This document shows positions 44,911 to 53,312 of a stretch of DNA of 64,000 bases, in pieces. Source of the stretch: Ignavibacteria bacterium (GTDB taxonomy: Bacteria; Bacteroidota; Ignavibacteria; Tepidaquicellales; Tepidaquicellaceae). Under the pieces are notes generated by a model. The model was given only the letters and a program-made list of their open reading frames with translations, was not told the origin of the DNA and made no database searches. A program made the position numbers and the translations under genes. Numbering within the stretch: position 1 is the stretch's first letter; every line of letters starts with the position of its first letter. The stretch is taken from contig JABAQZ010000001.1 in NCBI GenBank assembly GCA_019187405.1, positions 124,001 to 188,000 on the forward strand. The letters are read 5' to 3'.

Positions 44911-45999
44911 CTGCAAAAAGCTAAATTAATTCTCGAAAACGGTGTCATGTTCGAAGGAAAAAATTTCGGATATGACGGTAATACAACCGGTGAAGTTGTG
45001 TTTAATACAGCCCTCACTGGATATCAGGAAATTATTACCGATCCTTCTTACTATGGTCAGATTGTTACATTGACCTATCCGCTAATTGGTAATTACGGCA
45101 TCAATGATTCGGATATCGAGTCGGATAAAATACAGGTCAAAGGTCTTGTTGTGGGAAATTATGAAAATGACTGGAGCAACTTTAACGGATTGGAATCTCT
45201 GAATGATTACCTAAGAAAAAATAAAATTACCGCTATAACGGGAATTGATACAAGAGCTCTGACTAAAATTATTAGAAGCGAAGGCGCGATGAGAGGTCTA
45301 ATCACAAAAGAAAATTTATCGGAAAAAAATTATCTTTCCAAAATAAAAGATTCACCTCAAATGACGGGCTCGGATCTTGTTCAATATGTTACTGCAAAGC
45401 AGAATTATACTCTAAAAAGTGAAAAGGTGAAAAAGAAAATTGCCGTTTATGATTTCGGAATCAAAAAAAATATACTTCGTGAATTACTGAAGTATGACAC
45501 CGAATTAATAGTTTTCAATGCGAAAACTCCTGCAAATGAATTACTCGGCTTAAAGCCTGACGGAGTTTTTCTGTCAAACGGTCCTGGTGATCCCGATGCA
45601 GTAAAATATGCAATTGAAAATGTAAAAATTATTTCAAGCTCGGGTATTCCCGTATTCGGAATTTGTCTCGGTCATCAGATTATTGCACTTGCACACGGTG
45701 CCCGGACTTACAAACTAAAATTCGGTCATCGAGGCGCAAATCATCCGGTAAAAAATCACAGACAAAACAGCATAGAAATCACATCCCAAAATCATGGCTT
45801 TGCTGTTGATGAAAAAACTATCAATGCCGATGAGCTGGAAATTACGCATACTAATTTGTATGACGGAACCAACGAAGGCTTACGCCATAAAAAATTACCC
45901 GTAATGTCAGTACAATATCATCCGGAAGCATCACCCGGTCCGAATGACAGTAAGTATCTGTTCGACGAATTTATAAATCTTATAAATAAATTTTCTTAA
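44911..45999 (+). CDS. carA: carbamoyl-phosphate synthase small (glutaminase) chain
   Basis: Glutamine amidotransferase subunit for carbamoyl phosphate. The conserved N-terminus of CarA (KLILENGVMFEGKNFG) begins before the first ATG (44947). The frame is open upstream to a TAA, with CTG at 44911 (then LQKAKLILENG) as the best initiator, giving ~362 residues, close to the family length. TNTALTGYQEIITDPSYYGQIV, GIDTRALTKIIR and FLSNGPGDPD are typical. The class I GATase triad shows as FGICLGHQI (Cys), with His and Glu in SVQYHPEASPGP. Conservative gene callers would start at 44947. No carB is nearby. Confidence 0.9.
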   Translation: MQKAKLILENGVMFEGKNFGYDGNTTGEVVFNTALTGYQEIITDPSYYGQIVTLTYPLIGNYGINDSDIESDKIQVKGLVVGNYENDWSNFNGLESLNDYLRKNKITAITGIDTRALTKIIRSEGAMRGLITKENLSEKNYLSKIKDSPQMTGSDLVQYVTAKQNYTLKSEKVKKKIAVYDFGIKKNILRELLKYDTELIVFNAKTPANELLGLKPDGVFLSNGPGDPDAVKYAIENVKIISSSGIPVFGICLGHQIIALAHGARTYKLKFGHRGANHPVKNHRQNSIEITSQNHGFAVDEKTINADELEITHTNLYDGTNEGLRHKKLPVMSVQYHPEASPGPNDSKYLFDEFINLINKFS

Positions 46000-46111
46000 A
46001 AAAATTTTCAAAAAGGCAGTTTATCTTCCACATCTTTAGATTACCGGTATATTGAAATTAGATAATATCCCTGCAAAACAAAAATGTATTAGACAAACTG
46101 CCTGAAAGTTA

Positions 46112-47047
46112 CTATATGTAATCTCTGAATTCTCTGCTTTCTTTTATCAAATTAAGCGCAGCAAGATGTATGGTTTTATCAATGTATATAAGCTCCAGTC
46201 CGGATAATTCCGGAGTATCAAATCTTTTCTCGTTACCTGCAGCAACTCCTTTATGCAATTCAAATTTTATATTTTCATAATTATCCAGAAAATCAATAGT
46301 TTTGTAAAAAGCTTCTGCTTTTTGTATTTCCCTTTCATTTTTTTTCATTTTGAATATCTCGAGAAATGCTCCTTTAAGCAATCTGGGAAAATACTCATTG
46401 TAAATTGCGGAGCGGTTGTAGATTTCAAGATTAAGCAGATTCCCATTAACAAAAATTGCCAACCCGTTGGAATCTGTTTTCGGTTTTAAGTTTTTTAAAA
46501 TATCGTCAAAATCGTTGTCCATTGATCCGAAAACATCTGAGAGGTTTGATGTTTCAGAATGAATACTAAAACTGTCCTGGTACTCGGAAATTTCATTCCA
46601 TATTTTTCCCTGATCTGAGTTTGGGCGTTTTTTTTCATTGAGGCTATTTTTAACCATTGAAGCTTTACTCGATCTCATGTGAACGGGAGCGCTGAATTCT
46701 TCATGACCGAAATTGTGACTGGTATGTCTCCATCTTCCAGCTTCAACACAACTCACAGGAATGACAGTCTTTGAATCAGGTTCTATAAGTACCGAAGTAT
46801 TCAAAACTCTGTTTTGTTTTGCCCCTTTCAGAATATCGCCGTCAGACATAAAAACGAAAAATTCCGATCGGTTGATTACCATTAAGTTGTTTACGCTTCC
46901 TGTCTCGCTGATTTCTTTTACTTCAATGAGCTTCTTTTTCATTCCTTCGGATAAAGAAATGTAGTCGAAAGTGTTTAAAAAATCTGTTTGAAACTGCACA
47001 ATTGCAGCGTTTTTAATAGATTGAAAATGCAATTTTTTCGCATTCAT
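46112..47047 (-). CDS. ARPP-1 domain protein
   Basis: A 311-residue soluble protein of the ARPP-1 family ('ARG and rhodanese-phosphatase-associated protein'). Family signatures are FVFMSDGDILKGAKQNRVLNTSVLI and PVSCVEAGRWRH, followed by a Ser/Lys-rich middle (~125-160), an IFVNGNLLNLEIY segment and a C-terminal GLELIYIDKTIHLAALN. The biochemical role of the family is unknown. The gene stands alone and is convergent with carA. Confidence 0.75.
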   Translation of the reverse strand: MNAKKLHFQSIKNAAIVQFQTDFLNTFDYISLSEGMKKKLIEVKEISETGSVNNLMVINRSEFFVFMSDGDILKGAKQNRVLNTSVLIEPDSKTVIPVSCVEAGRWRHTSHNFGHEEFSAPVHMRSSKASMVKNSLNEKKRPNSDQGKIWNEISEYQDSFSIHSETSNLSDVFGSMDNDFDDILKNLKPKTDSNGLAIFVNGNLLNLEIYNRSAIYNEYFPRLLKGAFLEIFKMKKNEREIQKAEAFYKTIDFLDNYENIKFELHKGVAAGNEKRFDTPELSGLELIYIDKTIHLAALNLIKESREFRDYI

Positions 47048-47160
47048 TTTTACTCCTTTTTTTGTGTTTTTGGTTTATAACAGCTCTTTACTATTATATA
47101 CACAAAAAATTCCGGAATTTGGCGGGTAAGAAAAAATTTTTTTTTGGAAACTCGAAGCGC

Positions 47161-47889
47161 TTAACCGTAAATAGAATTCAGCATTTCCTGCTGTGCTGGA
47201 GTCAGAGATTTGATGAAACCTAAACTCTTATTTTCATTATCAACAATATACTCATACATTTCAAATGATTCATTACAGAACATTTTTGGCATAATCCTAC
47301 TTTCTTTATATGAATGTTTGATTTTGCCTATTTCCAAATAATCCATTTCTTTCAGGTAACCAAATTCTTCAATGCCTTGAATATAATATTTGGCTTTTCG
47401 CTGAATCTGTCTGAAAAGATTCCAGCCTTGCTGTGTACTCATACCCAACATCTTAGCTGATTTTGAAATGTTTAACTTGGAATCATACTCGAGATTTTTG
47501 TAAATACAATTCAGAAAAGTTTTTTCTTTTTTATCAAGACTTGAGATTAATGTAGTTAAAACCTCGGTAAATTTTTTGCGGGCACTCTTTAATTTTTTTT
47601 CCTTATTATACATAGCAAATGTTTCTTCCAGGTAATTTTCATTGTCAAGATATCCAAAGATTAATATTTCCTTATAATCTCTTATAAAATTCAGTACTCT
47701 GTTTTTTAAAATTACTTTGCAAAAGGCTTCAAAATTTCCTTTGTCAAAATCAAAATTCTCCAATGCCTTTAATATTGAATCGTTTACGATTTCCTCAGCA
47801 TCTTCAAAAGATATTCTGAATCTTTTTGCAAAGTAAATCAAATTCATTCTGAATTTGTCGAAATTTTTGGCTGATAATTCTTTTATCAT
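47161..47889 (-). CDS. RNA polymerase sigma-70 family (ECF-like) factor
   Basis: A 242-residue putative sigma factor. Region 2 is recognisable in ISFEDAEEIVNDSILKALENFDFDKGNFEAFCKVILKNRVLNFIRDY (residues ~30-75). A region-4-like helix-turn-helix follows at ~130-165 (LNISKSAKMLGMSTQQGWNLFRQIQRKA). The C-terminal ~75 residues (ending LTPAQQEMLNSIYG) are not part of a standard ECF factor and may be a sensing or anti-sigma-contact extension. No anti-sigma gene is adjacent. Confidence 0.78.
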   Translation of the reverse strand: MIKELSAKNFDKFRMNLIYFAKRFRISFEDAEEIVNDSILKALENFDFDKGNFEAFCKVILKNRVLNFIRDYKEILIFGYLDNENYLEETFAMYNKEKKLKSARKKFTEVLTTLISSLDKKEKTFLNCIYKNLEYDSKLNISKSAKMLGMSTQQGWNLFRQIQRKAKYYIQGIEEFGYLKEMDYLEIGKIKHSYKESRIMPKMFCNESFEMYEYIVDNENKSLGFIKSLTPAQQEMLNSIYG

Positions 47890-48013
47890 GATGATTTAAT
47901 ATAACTATTAAAGTCTATTTTAACATCTTAGAAATTTATTATGAAGAGCAAGCAGCTATATTCTAAATTATAAAGAATTGAATAACAAAATCATTAACAA
48001 TATATTGCAATTA

Positions 48014-48916
48014 ATGAAAGAAAGACATTTGACCGATCAATCTAAAATAATAGACGGAAAGAAAATTTCCTCGCTTATTAAAGCCGAAATCAAATCAGAA
48101 ACCGAAACTTTTAAATCAGAAAAAAAAATAACGCCTGGACTTGCATTTATAATTGTTGGAAACAATCCCGCATCAAAAGTTTATGTAAAGAATAAAGGAA
48201 AAGCTTGTGAGGAACTCGGATTTTATTCGGTAACTGAAACTCTGAGTGAAGATATTTCAGAACAGGAGCTTCTTGAAATAATTTATAGATTAAATTCTGA
48301 TTTAAACATTCACGGAATTCTAGTCCAGCTTCCCTTGCCTTCTCACATCAGCGAACATAAAATTATTGAAGCTATCGATTACAAAAAAGATGTTGACGGT
48401 TTTCATCCGGTAAATGCAGGCAAGCTGCTAATCGGCGATAAGTGCTTTTTACCATGTACGCCATTCGGTATCGTTGAGCTTCTCAGTCGGTCAAACGTCG
48501 AAACAAGCGGTAAGAATGCCGTAGTTCTGGGAAGAAGTAACATAGTAGGTAAGCCGGTTGCAAATCTTCTTTTAAGAAAAGAAATAAACTGCACGGTTAC
48601 TGTGTGCCACAGCGGTACGAAAAATTTGCCCGGGATTTGTTCACAAGCCGATATACTGATAGCTGCAATTGGAAAGCCGGAATTTGTAAAAAAAGATTTT
48701 ATAAAGGAAGGTTGCGTAATTATTGACGTCGGCATAAACAGAATTGCCGACAAAAATTCAAAGACAGGATATAAAATAACCGGCGATGCTGATTTTGAAG
48801 ATTGCTTTGACAAATGCGGAATGATTACTCCGGTTCCTGGAGGAGTCGGTCCGATGACAATTGCAATGCTCATGAAAAATACTCTTCAATCTGCAAAAGG
48901 AGAAATTTATGGCTGA
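48014..48916 (+). CDS. folD: bifunctional methylene-THF dehydrogenase/cyclohydrolase
   Basis: One-carbon enzyme of ~300 residues from the ATG at 48014 (an in-frame TTG at 47978 would add 12). Conserved motifs are IIDGKKISSLIKAEI, the catalytic Tyr/Lys region PASKVYVKNKGKACEELG, ILVQLPLPSH, KDVDGFHPVNAGKL, FLPCTPFGIVELL, VVLGRSNIVGKPVANLLL (NADP site) and MITPVPGGVGPMTIAML. The end overlaps prmA by eight bases, so the two are translationally coupled. Confidence 0.95.
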   Translation: MKERHLTDQSKIIDGKKISSLIKAEIKSETETFKSEKKITPGLAFIIVGNNPASKVYVKNKGKACEELGFYSVTETLSEDISEQELLEIIYRLNSDLNIHGILVQLPLPSHISEHKIIEAIDYKKDVDGFHPVNAGKLLIGDKCFLPCTPFGIVELLSRSNVETSGKNAVVLGRSNIVGKPVANLLLRKEINCTVTVCHSGTKNLPGICSQADILIAAIGKPEFVKKDFIKEGCVIIDVGINRIADKNSKTGYKITGDADFEDCFDKCGMITPVPGGVGPMTIAMLMKNTLQSAKGEIYG

Positions 48917-49760
48917 TAAAATGTTTGAAGTCAGAATAGCGTTTTCAAAGAACAACCATGAAGAACTTCAGAATGCATTGTATATGGACGGTATTAAAAA
49001 TATTCTGGAAGAAGAAGGGCAACTCATAATTTATTTTGAGGAAAATGAATCTGAAAGTATTGAGTCTCTTAAAAGCTCCTTATTAAATGAGAAAATAATC
49101 AGGGAAAAAGATTTTTCCGTAAATAAATTTGAAAATAAAAACTGGAACGAAGAATGGGAAAAATCCATTCAGCCCGTTTACATACGAAATAAAATAATTG
49201 TTTACCCTTCCTGGAAAAAGAACGAACTTAAAAATACCGATGATATGATATTGATTGAGATTGATCCCAAAATGTCATTCGGTACGGGACACAATGAAAC
49301 CACTCAGCTTGTACTTGAACTGATGTGTGACAATCTCGAAGGAAGCGAGGAAAAACTACTTGACTTCGGCTGCGGAACGGGGATACTTTCCATTGCCGGT
49401 ATAAAGCTCGGTGTGAACAGCGCAGTTGCCATAGACACTGACGGTGACTCTTTTGAAAACGCAAAGGAATACTTTAAGAAAAACGGAGTTCATCAGAGAA
49501 TAAAACTGCTTCAGTCCGGATTATCAGAACTCGAAGATGATTCATTTGATGTAGTTTGTGCTAACATTATAAGAAGCGTGATTATTGAAAACATAGAGCA
49601 TATAAGCAATAAAATCAACTCACGCGGTAAATTATTTGTATCGGGAATTCTGATTTCAGAAGATCAGGAAATACTGGAGTACCTCACGCAAAATGATTTT
49701 GAAGTTATTGATATTGCCAGCAAAGCAGAATGGATAGGAATTTATGCAGTCAAAATGTGA
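48909..49760 (+). CDS. prmA: ribosomal protein L11 methyltransferase
   Basis: SAM-dependent methyltransferase of 283 residues. The N-terminal substrate-recognition domain is followed by NWNEEWEKSIQPV, a PrmA signature. Then come MSFGTGHNETTQLVLELM, the SAM motif LLDFGCGTGILSIAGIKLG and VVCANIIRSVI, where the usual NI motif of PrmA is present. Both ends overlap neighbours (eight bases with folD, 17 with the Ppx/GppA gene), which suggests a folD-prmA-ppx operon. Confidence 0.92.
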   Translation: MADKMFEVRIAFSKNNHEELQNALYMDGIKNILEEEGQLIIYFEENESESIESLKSSLLNEKIIREKDFSVNKFENKNWNEEWEKSIQPVYIRNKIIVYPSWKKNELKNTDDMILIEIDPKMSFGTGHNETTQLVLELMCDNLEGSEEKLLDFGCGTGILSIAGIKLGVNSAVAIDTDGDSFENAKEYFKKNGVHQRIKLLQSGLSELEDDSFDVVCANIIRSVIIENIEHISNKINSRGKLFVSGILISEDQEILEYLTQNDFEVIDIASKAEWIGIYAVKM

Positions 49761-50670
49761 AAATGTAAAATCGGTTATTGATCTTGGAACAAACACCTGC
49801 CTTTTACTTGTAGCTTCAGTTAATAACAAATCGCTCAATGTTTTGCTGGAAGCACAAAAGATTCCCCGAATTGGAAAAAACTTATACAGATCAGGACTCA
49901 TATCGTCAGAGAGTTTTAATGAAGCAGCGGATATTTTCAGAGAATATATCTCGATGTCAAATGCATTAAATGCATCTGAGATTCATGCATTCGGAACGAG
50001 CGCTCTTCGTGATGCGTTTAACGGAAAGGACTTTATAGAATTTATAAAAACAAATACCGGAATTGAAATTAAAATAATATCGGGTATTAAAGAAGCACAG
50101 TACGCTTTTGAAGGCGCACTGTTTGATATTGGAAATCCGGATGACTATTCGGTATTAGATATCGGCGGAGGTAGTTCGGAACTAAGCTTTATGTGTGAAG
50201 AAAAGATTACATCATTCAGCTTTCTTTTAGGTTCTGTTAGACTGAAGGAAATGTTTTTTGAGCATGACAATTCAAGAGCAAATTTTGATCAAGCCGCCGA
50301 GTATATCGGTAAAATTTTGAGAGATACCGATTTCAAAATAACTGAGAACAAAAAACTTGCCGGTGTTGCAGGAACGATAACAACATTATCGGCTATAAAA
50401 AATAAATTAACGAATTTTGACGCAAAGATAATTCACAAAGATATTATAGCATTTGATGAAGTCATTCAGTTGTTTGATTTGCTGGCTCGCATGACAATTG
50501 AAGAAAGAATGAATCTTGGAAGTTATATGAAAGGCAGAGGAGACATCATTTTACCTGGAGTATTGATTTTAAGAGAAATCATGAAGTATTATAATTACAA
50601 AGATATTACCGTATCAGTGAAAGGATTAAGATACGGCTTAATGCTGAATCTAACAGACTTTAAAAATTAA
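49744..50670 (+). CDS. Ppx/GppA phosphatase family protein
   Basis: A 308-residue exopolyphosphatase/pppGpp phosphatase-like protein of the short form (no C-terminal HD-like domain). The ASKHA phosphate loops are VIDLGTNTCLLLVASV and VLDIGGGSSELSF. The catalytic Glu lies in the region between (IISGIKEAQYAFEGAL), and GVAGTITTLSAIKN follows. Short Ppx2-type enzymes usually act on short polyphosphates. It starts inside the end of prmA. Confidence 0.9.
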   Translation: MQSKCENVKSVIDLGTNTCLLLVASVNNKSLNVLLEAQKIPRIGKNLYRSGLISSESFNEAADIFREYISMSNALNASEIHAFGTSALRDAFNGKDFIEFIKTNTGIEIKIISGIKEAQYAFEGALFDIGNPDDYSVLDIGGGSSELSFMCEEKITSFSFLLGSVRLKEMFFEHDNSRANFDQAAEYIGKILRDTDFKITENKKLAGVAGTITTLSAIKNKLTNFDAKIIHKDIIAFDEVIQLFDLLARMTIEERMNLGSYMKGRGDIILPGVLILREIMKYYNYKDITVSVKGLRYGLMLNLTDFKN

Positions 50671-50719
50671 AAGTGAAAAAGTATTTTCCAAAAATTTTCA
50701 ATTAAATAAATAATCAATC

Positions 50720-51088
50720 ATGATTAAAGAATTTAAAGAGTTCATTTCAAAGGGAAATGCAATAGATCTGGCTGTCGGAGTAATTATCGGCGGAGCATTC
50801 GGGGCAATTGTAAATTCGATCGTAGGTGATCTGCTGATGCCGCTTATTGGCATTATACTCGGCGGCATAAACTTTTCCGGATTAACCGTTACTATCGGCG
50901 GAGCCGTGCTTCCATACGGAAAGTTTATTCAAGCAGTGATTAATTTTCTGATTATTGCATTCGTGCTGTTTCTCATTGTAAAATCCATAAATAAATTCAG
51001 GTCGGTTAAAGTAGATGAGATCCCGCCTCCGACAAAAGATCAGGAACTGCTCGGAGAAATCAGGGATTTGCTGAAATCCGGCAAATAA
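50720..51088 (+). CDS. mscL: large-conductance mechanosensitive channel
   Basis: MscL, 122 residues. N-terminal amphipathic helix [40 protein letters not shown] (TM1), a short periplasmic loop, TM2 ([22 protein letters not shown]) and a charged C-terminal bundle ([16 protein letters not shown]). All hallmark positions are present. It relieves turgor on hypo-osmotic shock. Confidence 0.96.
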   Translation: MIKEFKEFISKGNAIDLAVGVIIGGAFGAIVNSIVGDLLMPLIGIILGGINFSGLTVTIGGAVLPYGKFIQAVINFLIIAFVLFLIVKSINKFRSVKVDEIPPPTKDQELLGEIRDLLKSGK

Positions 51089-51161
51089 AATGAGGCAAAA
51101 AATACCATTTAATTAGTTCATGGTGTTTATTAATTTCGTAAAAATTTAATACAGCATCAAA

Positions 51162-51812
51162 ATGGCAAAATTCGTTTCAAACAAAAATGAAACTATCAGA
51201 CTGTTTAAAAATCCGTTCCTTGAATATTTTTCACATATTCATCCGGCAACTCCTCTGATAGTATTTATTCCAATAATGTTAGCAACTTCTTATTTCGGAT
51301 ATCAGCAAACTTCTATTATATCCGGAACAGTCTCGTTTTTATTAGGCATTTTATTATGGACTCTGATGGAATATGTAATTCACAGATGGGCTTTTCATTA
51401 TCATCCAAAATCCGAAACAGGAAAGAGAATACATTTTCTGGTTCATGGCATTCATCATGATTATCCGAGAGATGCCACAAGATTGGTAATGCCCTTATTG
51501 GTAAGTCTTCCGCTTGCGACAATGTTTTTCTTTGCCTTTAAAGCTCTTTTTGGAGCATATTATCTGAATATTTTTTCCGGGTTTGTTCTCGGTTATATGG
51601 CTTATGATTCCATTCATTATGCTACTCATCACTTTACAATGAACGGGAAAATCGGAAAATTTCTCAGAGAGTATCATCTTCGTCATCATTATCAAGATGA
51701 ACATACAGCATACGGAGTAAGTAATCCTCTTTGGGATTATGTATTCAATACCGTACCGCTGAAGATTAAAGAGAAGAAAAAAGATTCAAGTCTAAATATA
51801 AACGTTAAATAA
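51162..51812 (+). CDS. fatty acid hydroxylase superfamily membrane protein
   Basis: A 216-residue integral membrane enzyme resembling fungal/bacterial fatty acid 2-hydroxylases (Scs7 type). It has four hydrophobic segments and di-iron histidine clusters: HRWAFHYH, HFLVHGIHHDYPRD, SIHYATHH and EYHLRHHYQDEHTAYGVS. It probably hydroxylates sphingolipid or fatty acid chains. It differs from the other family member at 38547, which has the C4-sterol-desaturase layout. It is followed by an intrinsic terminator. Confidence 0.87.
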   Translation: MAKFVSNKNETIRLFKNPFLEYFSHIHPATPLIVFIPIMLATSYFGYQQTSIISGTVSFLLGILLWTLMEYVIHRWAFHYHPKSETGKRIHFLVHGIHHDYPRDATRLVMPLLVSLPLATMFFFAFKALFGAYYLNIFSGFVLGYMAYDSIHYATHHFTMNGKIGKFLREYHLRHHYQDEHTAYGVSNPLWDYVFNTVPLKIKEKKKDSSLNINVK

Positions 51813-51824
51813 ATTTATTTAAGG

Positions 51825-51855
51825 AACCTGGCATATTTACATGCCGGGTTTTTTT
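51825..51855 (+). terminator. intrinsic terminator after fatty acid hydroxylase gene
   Basis: AACCTGGCAT (51825-51834) pairs with ATGCCGGGTT (51841-51850) through one G-U pair and a 6-nt loop, then TTTTT. The right arm contains an ATG in frame with the next gene, which would put that start inside the terminator. Confidence 0.87.
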
Positions 51856-52173
51856 ATGTCCGAAAATTTTTTTATACTGCCTGATAAATTATCCGGCGAA
51901 TTCGAAAATTTCAAGATTTTATTTTCAAATGAAAGCGTAACCATTGAAAGAATAATTTCCTCCGGTCAGAAAACTCCGGACGGTCAATGGCTCGAGCAGG
52001 AAAGAAATGAATGGGTAATGCTTTTGCAGGGTGAATCAACTTTAAAATTTGAAAGCGGGGAAGAGCATTTTCTCAAGAAAGGCGATTACGTTTTTATTCC
52101 TGCAAATACAAGACACAGAGTCGAATTTACTTCGGATAATCCTTGCTGTATCTGGATAGCAGTTCATTTTTAA
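51856..52173 (+). CDS. small cupin domain protein
   Basis: A 105-residue single-domain cupin. The start is placed at the ATG at 51856, not at 51841, because the latter is part of the terminator hairpin. The cupin motifs are partly conserved: EWVMLLQGESTLKFESGEE (motif 1 has Glu/Trp instead of paired His) and GDYVFIPANTRHRVEFTS (motif 2 with the His). Metal binding is likely but substrate unknown. It is followed ten bases later by another cupin gene. Confidence 0.78.
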   Translation: MSENFFILPDKLSGEFENFKILFSNESVTIERIISSGQKTPDGQWLEQERNEWVMLLQGESTLKFESGEEHFLKKGDYVFIPANTRHRVEFTSDNPCCIWIAVHF

Positions 52174-52182
52174 TTTTATGTT

Positions 52183-52677
52183 ATGGCACGAAATGCTGAA
52201 TATTGGATAGAAAAATTAAAGCTGCAAAAACATCCCGAAGGCGGACATTTTATGGAAATTTACCGTTCAGAAGAAAAAATTTACCGTGAACATCTTCCGC
52301 AAAGATTCTCCGGAAACAGAAATTTTTGTACATCAATATATTATTTACTTCGGGAAAAAGAATATTCAAAATTTCACCGGATAAAATCAGACGAGTTATG
52401 GCATTTTTATGACGGAGGCTGCATGCTCATTTATGAAATTAATTCAAAAGGAAATCTGAAAGTACATAAACTCGGATTACAAATTGAAAATGATGAATCT
52501 CCAGTAATAATAATAAAAGCAGGTAACTGGTTTGCAGCAAAGCCGGAACACGATTATTGTCTTGCGGGATGCACAGTATCTCCCGGTTTTGATTTTAATG
52601 ATTTTGAAATTGCAGACAAAACGGAACTTACAAAAAAATTTTCAAAACACGAAAAAATTATAAAAGAATTAACCTGA
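52183..52677 (+). CDS. cupin family protein, DUF985 (Cupin_5)
   Basis: A 164-residue protein of the DUF985 cupin family. Its signatures are KLQKHPEGGHFMEIYRS, TSIYYLLREKEYSKFHRI, DELWHFYDGG and WFAAKP..DYCLAGCTVSPGFDF. The family includes epimerase-like and metal-binding proteins of uncertain role. The spacing to both neighbours is about ten bases or less, so cupin-cupin-deaminase probably forms one transcript. Confidence 0.87.
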   Translation: MARNAEYWIEKLKLQKHPEGGHFMEIYRSEEKIYREHLPQRFSGNRNFCTSIYYLLREKEYSKFHRIKSDELWHFYDGGCMLIYEINSKGNLKVHKLGLQIENDESPVIIIKAGNWFAAKPEHDYCLAGCTVSPGFDFNDFEIADKTELTKKFSKHEKIIKELT

Positions 52678-52684
52678 ATGCAAT

Positions 52685-53119
52685 ATGGATAAATTTATGC
52701 AAGAAGCAATTCTTGAAGCAAAGAAAGGTTTATTGGAAGGAGGAATTCCTATTGGCTCGGTGCTTGTCAAAGACGGAGTTATTATCGGCAGAGGCCGTAA
52801 TAAAAGAGTACAGCTAAACGATCCGGTAATACATGCTGAAATTGATTGTCTGATGAATGCAGGAAGAATCGGAGTTTATAAGAATACAATTCTTTATTCC
52901 ACGCTCATGCCATGTTATTTATGTGCAGGCGCCAGCGTACAGTTTGGGATTAAAAAGGTAATAGCCGGCGAAGACGAAACTTTCAGCGGTGCGCGCGAAT
53001 TTATGGAATCCCATGGAATTGAGGTTATAAATCTGAACCTGATGGAATGTAAAGATATTATGAAAGAGTTTATAGAAAAAAATCCAAAACTCTGGTTTGA
53101 AGATATCGGTGAACTGTAA
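52685..53119 (+). CDS. cytosine deaminase, yeast Fcy1-like (CDA superfamily)
   Basis: A 144-residue zinc deaminase. Zinc ligands are His50 (HAE, with Glu52 as proton shuttle) and Cys77/Cys80 (PCYLC). Unlike ordinary bacterial nucleoside deaminases or TadA, it keeps features of Saccharomyces cytosine deaminase: EGGIPIGSVLV, the late IMKEFIEKNPKLWFEDIGEL (yeast: IMKQFIDERPQDWFEDIGE), whose Phe/Trp/Asp form the active-site lid, and the ISTLENCGR-like block EIDCLMNAGRIG. The predicted reaction is cytosine to uracil in pyrimidine salvage. Specificity remains inference. Confidence 0.82.
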   Translation: MDKFMQEAILEAKKGLLEGGIPIGSVLVKDGVIIGRGRNKRVQLNDPVIHAEIDCLMNAGRIGVYKNTILYSTLMPCYLCAGASVQFGIKKVIAGEDETFSGAREFMESHGIEVINLNLMECKDIMKEFIEKNPKLWFEDIGEL

Positions 53120-53312
53120 TTGTAAGTTTACAAATTATACAATGCATCACACCATAACCGGTTAAGTCGAAATACGAAAACGCCTTTTTACGTTTGTCTA
53201 ATTTGATAATGGGAGATTAAAAAAAAATTGTGAGAATTATTGAACATTTTATATAAATGACATATAAATTATATTAAAAAAATTTTTTTGATAAGTTTCC
53301 ATAATATGCTTA

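Noticed and set aside
46013-46103. AGGCAGTTT/AAACTGCCT inverted repeat between carA and the ARPP-1 gene
   Set aside because: The arms are about 70 bp apart with no internal structure; too weak to call an element or terminator.
51841-51855. ATG at 51841 as start of the small cupin
   Set aside because: It is the right arm and T-run of an intrinsic terminator; the in-frame ATG at 51856 is a better start.
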